64,000 nt of DNA from Helicobacter enhydrae (GTDB lineage: Bacteria; Campylobacterota; Campylobacteria; Campylobacterales; Helicobacteraceae). Below, in pieces: positions 30,085-36,498 of the stretch. The stretch is from contig NZ_CP016503.1 of assembly GCF_001693335.1 (NCBI RefSeq), forward strand, positions 558,001 through 622,000, given 5' to 3'. Under the pieces are notes generated by a model. The model was given only the letters and a program-made list of their open reading frames with translations. It was not told the origin of the DNA and made no database searches. Positions within the stretch are counted from its first letter, which is position 1. The number at the start of each line of letters is the position of its first letter. A program made the translations under genes and the position numbers.

Positions 30085-31256
30085 AAAACCTCGCCTCCCT
30101 TTTGCGTCCAAGCACCCTCCAAGACTTCGTTGGGCAACAACACATCATCAATGCCGATTCTGCACTCTATGCCTCATTGCAACAAGGCAAGCTCCCGCAT
30201 TTGATTTTCTTTGGACCTCCCGGAAGTGGCAAAACCAGCCTATCCAAAATCCTAGCCCAAAGTGTGCAGAGTGATTTTCACCTCCTCAATGCTACGCATT
30301 TCAAACTTGAACAATTACGCCAAATCCTCTCCTCTAGCTCACTTTTCACCCCCACTATTCTTATCGATGAGATTCACAGACTGAGCAAAACACAGCAAGA
30401 AGCACTTTTGCCCATAATGGAGGAGAATCAAGCCTACATCATCGGTTGCTCCACGCTAAACCCATACTATGCACTCACCAACGCAATCCGCTCAAGAGCC
30501 TTTTTGTTTGAGTTTTATCCGCTCACCCCAAAAGATCTCAAAACGCTTCTGCACAGAGCCATCACGCGTTATGCGATCAACATCACCCAAGAAGCCACAG
30601 ACTATCTCATCTATTCTAGCAATGGCGATGCACGCGCGATGCTCAATCTCCTAGATTTTGCCTCCAACACAGGAGAAATCACGCTCCAAACTCTCAAGAA
30701 AATCCGCCCCAATGCACTCGGTGATGGCACAAGCGAAGACAACACGCACTACAATCTCACGAGTGCTTTGATCAAATCAATCCGCGGTAGTGATGAAAAC
30801 GCAAGTCTCTACTACCTTGCACGCCTCATCAATGAGGGAGAAAGTGCGGATTTTATCGCAAGACGCCTTGTCATCTTGGCGAGTGAAGACATCGGCAACG
30901 CCAATCCAAATGCCCTAAACATCGCCACAAGCACAATGCAAGCAGTCAGCAAAATCGGCTACCCAGAATCCCAAATCATCCTTGCCCAATGCGTCATCTA
31001 CCTAGCCTCAAGCCCCAAAAGCAATACAGCCTACACTGCCATCAAAAAAGCGATGGATTACATCAAAACCCACCCTCCACTCCCAATCCCACAAGCCATC
31101 ACACCCAACAATCCAAACTATCTCTATCCGCACGATTTTGGTGGCTGGGTCAATCAAACATACCTGCCCCAAGAGATTTGCTTCGTTGAGCAAACACACA
31201 AGGGCTTTGAGCAAACCCTCAATCAATGGCTACAAAAAATCAAAGGACTTCAATGA
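30081..31256 (+). CDS. rarA: Replication-associated recombination protein RarA (MgsA)
   Basis: AAA+ clamp-loader-like ATPase (391 aa). Walker A FFGPPGSGKTSL near residue 47 and Walker B ILIDEIHRLSK near 93 are clear, and sensor and lid regions follow, with the MgsA C-terminal tetramerisation domain (SRRLVILASEDIGNANP-like segment). It acts at stalled replication forks. It is co-transcribed with hspR (ATGA overlap), and the downstream transporter start overlaps its stop in the same way. Confidence 0.93.
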   Translation: MKNLASLLRPSTLQDFVGQQHIINADSALYASLQQGKLPHLIFFGPPGSGKTSLSKILAQSVQSDFHLLNATHFKLEQLRQILSSSSLFTPTILIDEIHRLSKTQQEALLPIMEENQAYIIGCSTLNPYYALTNAIRSRAFLFEFYPLTPKDLKTLLHRAITRYAINITQEATDYLIYSSNGDARAMLNLLDFASNTGEITLQTLKKIRPNALGDGTSEDNTHYNLTSALIKSIRGSDENASLYYLARLINEGESADFIARRLVILASEDIGNANPNALNIATSTMQAVSKIGYPESQIILAQCVIYLASSPKSNTAYTAIKKAMDYIKTHPPLPIPQAITPNNPNYLYPHDFGGWVNQTYLPQEICFVEQTHKGFEQTLNQWLQKIKGLQ

Positions 31257-32101
31257 CACAATGGAGATTTATCGCTTTGGCTTTTCTAGCTGAAACCTGC
31301 ATCATCTATGCTAGTGTTTTGGTCAAAACGCTAGAAATCTCTCCTATTATGGTGGGTTTTTATCGCGTATTTTTGGCTCTACCCTTTTTCCTCTACCTTG
31401 CACGCCAAGAAATCTCAAGTATTGCCAAAAAAGATCTTTTTTTGATTCTGTTTGCTGGGGTGCTCTTTGGCTTGGATTTGGCATTTTTCAATTTTGCACT
31501 CCATCATACAAGTGTCGCCAATGTCAATCTTTTCGGCTCTCTAGTTTGCTTCGTGCTTGTCCCAATCGGCATTTTCTTTTTCCACGAAAAAGTCAATCCT
31601 CGATTTTTTATAGGAGCGTTGGTAGCAATCATAGGGATAGGCTTCCTGCTCTCTGGAGGGCAAGATTCACAAACGGCAAGTATCTTTGGGGATTTTTTGG
31701 CTGTGATGAGTATGGTTTGTTATGCTTGTTTTTTGGCAGTAATTCATGGATTACGCAAAACCTACTCTGCGAGTCTGCTGATGTTTTTTGCCTCTATCGG
31801 CTCCTCTTGCACTCTACTCATCATCGCACTGCTTGGAGGGCAAGTCCAAATCCCACGCTCTTATTCTGACATCTCAACCATTCTGCTTGTGGTGCTTTTG
31901 GGACAAGTGGTCGGTCAAGGATTTTTTAGCTACATTATGGGCAAAATCCAGACACAAGTCGCTTCTTTGATTCTCTTGCTCTCCCCAATCATTGCAGGAA
32001 TCTTAGGATTTGTATGCCTTGGCGAAAAACTAGGTATGCTTGAGATCTTTGGCATCGGAGTGATTTTGCTAGGTGTTTATCTAGCCAAAGATAAGGATTA
32101 G
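31253..32101 (+). CDS. DMT-superfamily (EamA) transporter
   Basis: A 282-aa inner-membrane protein with ten predicted membrane helices in two EamA repeats. The first repeat includes the ALHHTSVANVNLFGSL region, where DMT exporters have a conserved helix; the second ends with LSPIIAGILGFVCLGEKL. DMT transporters move small metabolites such as amino acids or purines; the substrate cannot be read. The ATG at 31253 overlaps the rarA stop (ATGA). A reading from 31226 would overlap rarA further. In H. pylori a different gene (fur) follows rarA, so this is a lineage-specific neighbour. Confidence 0.85.
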   Translation: MTQWRFIALAFLAETCIIYASVLVKTLEISPIMVGFYRVFLALPFFLYLARQEISSIAKKDLFLILFAGVLFGLDLAFFNFALHHTSVANVNLFGSLVCFVLVPIGIFFFHEKVNPRFFIGALVAIIGIGFLLSGGQDSQTASIFGDFLAVMSMVCYACFLAVIHGLRKTYSASLLMFFASIGSSCTLLIIALLGGQVQIPRSYSDISTILLVVLLGQVVGQGFFSYIMGKIQTQVASLILLLSPIIAGILGFVCLGEKLGMLEIFGIGVILLGVYLAKDKD

Positions 32102-32178
32102 AGAAAATGTCATACTCAATTTGATTAAAACTTTGTATTACTGCGTCCTAAGGACTTTATGGAAACTTTCCACAAAGC

Positions 32179-32206
32179 AAAGATTATTTCTAAGACAATA
32201 ATCTTT
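32179..32206. terminator. Candidate bidirectional hairpin between the EamA and GT2 genes
   Basis: AAAGATTATT (32179-32188) and AATAATCTTT (32197-32206) form a perfect 10-bp stem with an 8-nt loop. It sits between convergent genes and covers the stop codon of the GT2 gene. The stem is AT-rich and has only a short T-run, so termination efficiency is uncertain. Confidence 0.45.
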
Positions 32207-33233
32207 TGTAGATATACAAAAATGCCCTGACGCAGAATTTGTAAGGACCCAAAATGCGTATAAGCCTAAAAACATATACAAAAAAATTTGTTTTGCGATT
32301 TTTGCGATCGATTTGCGATCTAAACACCTCACCTTCCTTACGCAAGTATTTTTGAAGAGAGTCTCTATCTTTGACACCATTGTTTTTGCTGTTCAGTAGA
32401 TATGCAGGGATAGAATCCAAAGTCTTAATGATAGCTAGATGATCAAAGTAGTTTTTTTGTAGCTTTTCTTTGTCATCTGTGCGAGTGATAGATTGTGGAT
32501 TATCGCAATAGTGATGATATTTATCATGCATACCTATGGCATTTTGAGCAAAAAGGGAGATGATGAAAAGTTTAAGAGCATCTTCGGCTGCACTAAGCTT
32601 TGGGATTTGGCATTCCTCTTGGATAAAGGCATTGGTTTTGTCCAAAAGACTTTTTTTGTAAGCTTTGTTCCAAATGCTCCATCCTGAAAACTTTATCATT
32701 TCTTCCCATAAATTTTTGCCATTAAAATGTATTTTTTGATAATTCAAATCTTCTTTGTTTGTGTCAAAGTAGGCAAAACAACAGAGATCCACCCACTCCC
32801 CTCTTTCGTTGTAATCTTGAGTTAAAAGATTATAAATCCTCTCACAAGCATCCAAATCAATATAATCATCAGAATCAAGAGGCATAATATACTCCCCCCT
32901 TGCCTCTCTCTCACCCACAATTCTTGTATGAAATAATCCTAGATTTTCTGCATTAGTAAGGATTCTAATCCTCTTGTCTTGTTTGGCAAATTCTCTTGCA
33001 ATCTCCATAGAATCATCGCTTCCACAATCATCAATAATAATGATTTCTATCTCTTTGAAAGTTTGATTGATACAAGAATTCAAACATCTTGCAATATATT
33101 CTTGCACATTATAAACAGGAATAATGATAGAGAAAAAGGGATTCATAGAATGGATAGTGTGATTGTCTGAAAGAGATGTGTGTGAATTGGGACTACAAAT
33201 GTGAGGGGGGGGGGGTATATGAGTCATAAGCAT
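32190..33233 (-). CDS. GT2 glycosyltransferase, phase-variable copy 1 (tract in frame)
   Basis: Family 2 glycosyltransferase of 347 aa. The GT-A domain begins at MNPFFSIIIPVYN and contains IIIDDCGSDD and the metal-binding DxD in LDSDDYID. The start is an ATG at 33233 (or 33227) with AAGGA upstream. Between start and domain lies a 28-residue leader containing four prolines encoded by an 11-C tract, which keeps the frame open. The C-terminal half (after about residue 165) is unrelated in detail to copy 2. It probably adds a sugar to LPS or another surface glycan; substrate unknown. The 5' 480 bp duplicates the next gene upstream. Confidence 0.88.
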   Translation of the reverse strand: MLMTHIPPPPHICSPNSHTSLSDNHTIHSMNPFFSIIIPVYNVQEYIARCLNSCINQTFKEIEIIIIDDCGSDDSMEIAREFAKQDKRIRILTNAENLGLFHTRIVGEREARGEYIMPLDSDDYIDLDACERIYNLLTQDYNERGEWVDLCCFAYFDTNKEDLNYQKIHFNGKNLWEEMIKFSGWSIWNKAYKKSLLDKTNAFIQEECQIPKLSAAEDALKLFIISLFAQNAIGMHDKYHHYCDNPQSITRTDDKEKLQKNYFDHLAIIKTLDSIPAYLLNSKNNGVKDRDSLQKYLRKEGEVFRSQIDRKNRKTNFFVYVFRLIRILGPYKFCVRAFLYIYKRLLS

Positions 33234-33266
33234 ATTTTCCTTATCCAATCAAATAATATTGAACTT
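32787..33266 (-). repeat. 480-bp direct repeat, unit A (5' half of GT2 copy 1)
   Basis: Nearly identical to 33959-34437. I find one substitution (T versus C, giving Asn versus Ser) and one difference in the G/C tract length (11 versus 10). The unit covers the leader, ribosome-binding site, poly-C tract and the GT-A catalytic domain. Direct orientation and a 1172-bp offset allow recombination that would delete one gene's worth of DNA. Confidence 0.9.
33205..33215 (-). repeat. Poly-C tract, 11 C (GT2 copy 1, in frame)
   Basis: Eleven consecutive C on the coding strand near the gene start, encoding prolines. Such tracts in Helicobacter and Campylobacter change length by slipped-strand mispairing. 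At 11 C the leader and catalytic domain share one frame. Confidence 0.9.
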
Positions 33267-33286
33267 TATTACAACGATCATTTATC

Positions 33287-34318
33287 TTAAAGATATTTAC
33301 ATTTTAAAATTCCAAAACTAAAAATATACAAAAAAAATCGAATATAAATTTTCCAAGATCGACGACAATATAAAAGTAAAAATGATTTTAGATGTGCCAA
33401 AAAAGATCGTTTGATACCAAGATCTTTGACAAGCTGATAATTATGAATGAATAAATACGGGATCTTGCTTTTAGATTTTTTACCAATGGCTTTAGCAAGT
33501 TTATAGCTATGAATAAATAATTTTTTTTGAAGTTTTTCTTTATTTTCCAAATGAATTGCATAATCACTGAGATTGGCACAAGGTATTGTGTTTAGTATTG
33601 TAATGATTTGATGGAAGTCTTCATAAGTTTCTTTGTGCAAATTGCGTGTTATAGATTTTGGATTATCACAATAATGATAAAAGCTATCTCTAACGCCTAT
33701 GCCTCTTTTGATAAATAGAGAAAATATAAAGAATTTAAGAGCATCTTCAGCCATATTGATTTTGGGTAGATTGGGAAGATGTTGTTTGATGAACTGATGG
33801 GTGATTTTTAGAGTTGATTGTTTATAAATTTTGCCACAAATATTCCAACCTGAAAATTTTGTTATTTCTTGATAAAAGTTACAATTGTCAAAATTGATGA
33901 TTTTTTTGTCCATTTTTTTATTTTTCTTTGTAAGTGAGAGTGAAATATAACACAACACATCCACCCACTCCCCTCTTTCGCTGTAATCTTGAGTTAAAAG
34001 ATTATAAATCCTCTCACAAGCATCCAAATCAATATAATCATCAGAATCAAGAGGCATAATATACTCCCCCCTTGCCTCTCTCTCACCCACAATTCTTGTA
34101 TGAAATAATCCTAGATTTTCTGCATTAGTAAGGATTCTAATCCTCTTGTCTTGTTTGGCAAATTCTCTTGCAATCTCCATAGAATCATCGCTTCCACAAT
34201 CATCAATAATAATGATTTCTATCTCTTTGAAAGTTTGATTGATACAAGAATTCAAACATCTTGCAATATATTCTTGCACATTATAAACAGGAATAATGAT
34301 AGAGAAAAAGGGATTCAT
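33287..34318 (-). CDS. GT2 glycosyltransferase, phase-variable copy 2 (upstream leader out of frame)
   Basis: Family 2 glycosyltransferase (343 aa from the domain ATG). The catalytic region is essentially identical to copy 1 through LLTQDYxERGEWVD (about residue 140), including LDSDDYID, and then differs completely. A 22-residue repeat (LFIHSYKLAKAIG... then LFIHNYQLVKDLG...) lies near residues 260-300. The natural upstream start (ATG 34404 with AAGGA) is separated from this frame by a 10-C tract; its 29-codon leader ORF stops with a TGA overlapping this ATG. It may be off, or made by coupled re-initiation. No own ribosome-binding site is visible here. Confidence 0.85.
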   Translation of the reverse strand: MNPFFSIIIPVYNVQEYIARCLNSCINQTFKEIEIIIIDDCGSDDSMEIAREFAKQDKRIRILTNAENLGLFHTRIVGEREARGEYIMPLDSDDYIDLDACERIYNLLTQDYSERGEWVDVLCYISLSLTKKNKKMDKKIINFDNCNFYQEITKFSGWNICGKIYKQSTLKITHQFIKQHLPNLPKINMAEDALKFFIFSLFIKRGIGVRDSFYHYCDNPKSITRNLHKETYEDFHQIITILNTIPCANLSDYAIHLENKEKLQKKLFIHSYKLAKAIGKKSKSKIPYLFIHNYQLVKDLGIKRSFLAHLKSFLLLYCRRSWKIYIRFFLYIFSFGILKCKYL

Positions 34319-34404
34319 AGAATGGATAGTGTGATTGTCTGAAAGAGATGTGTGTGAATTGGGACTACAAATGTGAGGGGGGGGGGTATATGAGTCATAA
34401 GCAT
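34318..34404 (-). other. 29-codon leader ORF created by the 10-C tract
   Basis: From ATG 34404, which has AAGGA upstream, the 10-C tract shifts reading to a frame that ends at TGA 34315-34317. That stop overlaps the ATG (34316-34318) of the glycosyltransferase as ATGA. This geometry is the same as that of translationally coupled genes in the window, so re-initiation on the catalytic domain is possible. Geometry is seen; coupling is inferred. Confidence 0.6.
34377..34386 (-). repeat. Poly-C tract, 10 C (GT2 copy 2, out of frame)
   Basis: Ten C on the coding strand, one fewer than in copy 1, with identical flanks. With 9 or 12 C the leader instead meets TAG eight or nine codons after the start of the tract, far from the domain ATG. 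Confidence 0.9.
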
Positions 34405-34478
34405 ATTTTCCTTATCCAATCAAATAATATTGAACTTATCATAGTGCGTTTTGGTTAATTACCAAACATAGTCAATCA

Positions 34479-35414
34479 TTAGCCAATTACTATTGTTTGA
34501 CTCAAAGAATGGAGGGGGGGGGGAATCAGTTTGTGGGCGACTTCTTGTTGCGGATCGTTGAAAAAGTGTTTTGGCATAATGCAGAGTTTTTGTGCAGAGT
34601 CAATCAAATAAGCAGCCCACCAGCTAAAGGTAGAATTAGCAATAATGGCGTGTTGGCACGAACGCATTAGTTCCATTTCCTCAATCGCATTACCTTCATC
34701 ATTGTTTTCTATAAAGCTAAATGTCACATTTTCAATCACAAGCGGATCCAAAGAATCCAAGAAAAATTCCTTGCACCAAGCAATGTCATTGCTAAAAACA
34801 AAGATATGGGGCTTTGAGATCTTATCTTTTAGTGCCTTGATTGCATTGTTGTAGTATGTAGAGCCGAGTTTAACATATATAGGAATCTGCAAATAATCAC
34901 CACGACGAATATGCAGAAAGCAAGAATTGGGGGTTTGCAAGATTTGATGTTTCAAAGCCTCATTGGCAGGTGTGAGAGGTCTTTTGAGTGTAAAATCCCG
35001 CAACAACGATTCTCTGAGATGATCGAAAAATACAACATTTTGGAAATAGCCATTAAACATTGCATTAGGATTAAGAGTATCTAGAAAATCTTTTGTAAGT
35101 GCAATCTCACAATGATCAGAAATCAAACTAGACGAATGGGGCGAATGTATTTTCAACTTGCGTTTTATAAACCCAAGAGCCCTCTCAAAGAAACTTTTTT
35201 TGATTTGGGGTTCTTCATAACACATTGTTTCTATACACATAGCAATCCCAAAATCCACTATCTCCAAATTGCGAATATTGTGCGTTTGAGGCACATTGTA
35301 ATCGGTATCATAATAAAACAGCCTCACAGGATAACCTTGAGCCTTTATTGCCTTGGCAAATGCATAAATAAACATTTGATTTCCAAGCCCACCCATCAAT
35401 CTAACTGAAAACAT
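34479..35414 (-). CDS. GT11 fucosyltransferase (alpha-1,2-type), poly-C tract near the 3' end
   Basis: A 311-aa family 11 glycosyltransferase. The N-terminus MFSVRLMGGLGNQMFIYAF is the GT11 opening motif, and FLHIRRGDYL (near residue 168) is the GDP-fucose-binding HxRRGDY motif; NSTFSWWAAYL near 262 is the third conserved block. The family adds alpha-1,2-fucose, as in H. pylori FutC, which builds Lewis-Y/H-type LPS mimicry. A 10-C tract at 34514-34523 encodes prolines 14 residues before the stop, so slippage alters only the tail. Start ATG 35414 has no strong RBS. Base composition is AT-richer than the housekeeping neighbours. Confidence 0.85.
   Translation of the reverse strand: MFSVRLMGGLGNQMFIYAFAKAIKAQGYPVRLFYYDTDYNVPQTHNIRNLEIVDFGIAMCIETMCYEEPQIKKSFFERALGFIKRKLKIHSPHSSSLISDHCEIALTKDFLDTLNPNAMFNGYFQNVVFFDHLRESLLRDFTLKRPLTPANEALKHQILQTPNSCFLHIRRGDYLQIPIYVKLGSTYYNNAIKALKDKISKPHIFVFSNDIAWCKEFFLDSLDPLVIENVTFSFIENNDEGNAIEEMELMRSCQHAIIANSTFSWWAAYLIDSAQKLCIMPKHFFNDPQQEVAHKLIPPPLHSLSQTIVIG
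34514..34523 (-). repeat. Poly-C tract, 10 C, in the 3' end of the GT11 gene
   Basis: Current tail is PPPLHSLSQTIVIG. With 11 C the tail becomes PPPPFFESNNSNWLMIDYVW (stop 34459-34461); with 9 C it stops early as PPPSIL. The tract lies after all conserved GT11 motifs. Confidence 0.9.
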
Positions 35415-35489
35415 TGCAAACCTTAAGCTAAATGATTTATCATCTTGATATTTTAATGCATTTATGTCACTTTTATCTCACAAAACATA

Positions 35490-35495
35490 AGTATA
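35490..35495 (-). promoter_or_regulatory. Candidate -10 box for the glycosyltransferase cluster
   Basis: TATACT on the minus strand, 76 bp before the GT11 ATG, in an AT-rich gap (35415-35556). It is the only clear -10-like box there. The gap holds no gene. Confidence 0.35.
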
Positions 35496-35556
35496 AACAA
35501 ACCTAAATTACAACGAAGTATCTAAAGATATTGATTTGAAATTCAAGAAGCACTAA

Positions 35557-35647
35557 TGGCGGACAGGGAGGGATTCGAACCCTCGGTAACCTTGCGGCTA
35601 CGCATCCTTAGCAGGGATGTGGTTTAAGCCAACTCACCCACCGGTCC
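35557..35647 (-). tRNA. tRNA-Ser (anticodon GCT)
   Basis: A 91-nt type II tRNA on the minus strand with a long variable arm, anticodon GCT in the CTGCTAA loop, T arm GAGGG-TTCGAAT-CCCTC and encoded CCA. The acceptor GGACCGG/CCTGTCC has one C-U mismatch at the fifth pair. It reads AGC/AGU serine codons. It borders the variable glycosyltransferase island. Confidence 0.93.
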
Positions 35648-35760
35648 AAGCCAAAGTGCAATTCTATCCATTTTTTCTAAAAAAAAGCTGAATCACCACA
35701 CGCTTTTGTCAGATGACAGATCGATTGCCTCTCAAATTTTTATTTTTTAACTCTTTACAC

Positions 35761-35766
35761 TACAAT
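35761..35766 (+). promoter_or_regulatory. Candidate -10 box for the yceI-like gene
   Basis: TACAAT, 52 bp before the ATG, within AT-rich sequence after tRNA-Ser. The remaining 35648-35760 stretch shows nothing further. Confidence 0.4.
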
Positions 35767-35817
35767 CATCAAAATAAAGTTTGATTTGCTTTATTAATCA
35801 CTTACAAAGGACTGACA

Positions 35818-36369
35818 ATGCGTAAAATTTTTCTCACACTAGGACTTGCCTCTACGCTTTTGCTCCTCTCTGATGAGCTCAAGATTGACACAACGCATTC
35901 TAGCGTTGCTTTTAGCACCAAGCATTTATTGGTGAGTAATGTCAAGGGCGATTTCAAGCAGTTTGCCGGAAAGATTGATTTTGATTGGCAAAGCAAAATG
36001 CTCAAAAAGCTTGAAGGAGAGATCGATATCGCCTCTATTGATACCAATAATCAAAAGCGCGATGACCACCTTAGAAGTGCAGATTTTTTTGATGTTGCAA
36101 AAAATCCAAAAGCTTATTTCAAAATGACCAAACAATCCGGGAATCAGATTTTTGGCACCCTCACCCTTGCTGGAGTGAGCAAAGATGTTGTGTTTCAAAT
36201 CGAGATGAGCGATACAGCGACACACCCCAAAACCAAGAAAAAAATCATAGGTTTTGAGATTACAGGGGAAATCAATCGCAAAGATTTTGGCATCGGCAAA
36301 AATGTGCTTGATAGTATGATCAAAGACAAAATCAAAATCATCATCAATCTTGAAGCCTCGCAACTTTGA
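35818..36369 (+). CDS. YceI-family periplasmic protein
   Basis: A 183-aa lipocalin-like protein of the YceI family. A signal-like N-terminus (MRKIFLTLGLASTLLLLS) is followed by the family core: IDTTHSSVAFSTKHL, the FDVAKNPKAYFK motif and TGEINRKDFGIG near the C-terminus. YceI proteins bind polyisoprenoids or amphiphilic lipids; in Helicobacter one is acid-induced, but here function is only inferred. AAGGA lies 7 nt before the ATG. Cleavage site is not obvious. Confidence 0.88.
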   Translation: MRKIFLTLGLASTLLLLSDELKIDTTHSSVAFSTKHLLVSNVKGDFKQFAGKIDFDWQSKMLKKLEGEIDIASIDTNNQKRDDHLRSADFFDVAKNPKAYFKMTKQSGNQIFGTLTLAGVSKDVVFQIEMSDTATHPKTKKKIIGFEITGEINRKDFGIGKNVLDSMIKDKIKIIINLEASQL

Positions 36370-36379
36370 TCAAGCAAGA

Positions 36380-36401
36380 GCGACACTTGGCGAACCCTAG
36401 C
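36380..36401. terminator. Candidate hairpin between the yceI-like gene and alaS
   Basis: ACTTGGC and GCCAAGT form a 7-bp stem with an 8-nt loop, just after the yceI-like stop. It lacks a T-run, so it may be a weak terminator or a processing site. The rest of the 36370-36498 gap has an AT-rich stretch before alaS. Confidence 0.3.
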
Positions 36402-36498
36402 CAAGTCTCTCACACTTGCCAAGTTTCTACCGCAAGCTAAGAATTTTGCAAGATTGAGATTAGATTGATAAAATAAAATTTTTTCAAAGGATACACAA

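Larger units (their letters stand above)
33959..34437 (-). repeat. 480-bp direct repeat, unit B (5' half of GT2 copy 2)
   Basis: Partner of 32787-33266, one base shorter because of the 10-C tract, otherwise with a single substitution. The near-perfect identity of a coding block next to completely different 3' halves points to recent duplication or ongoing gene conversion. Confidence 0.9.

Noticed and set aside
32138-32380. Separate small gene on the minus strand next to the GT2 gene
   Set aside because: It is in another frame over the GT2 3' end with no RBS or motif.
33248-33250. TTG at 33248 as GT2 copy 1 start
   Set aside because: ATG at 33233 has AAGGA directly upstream, while the TTG precedes it.
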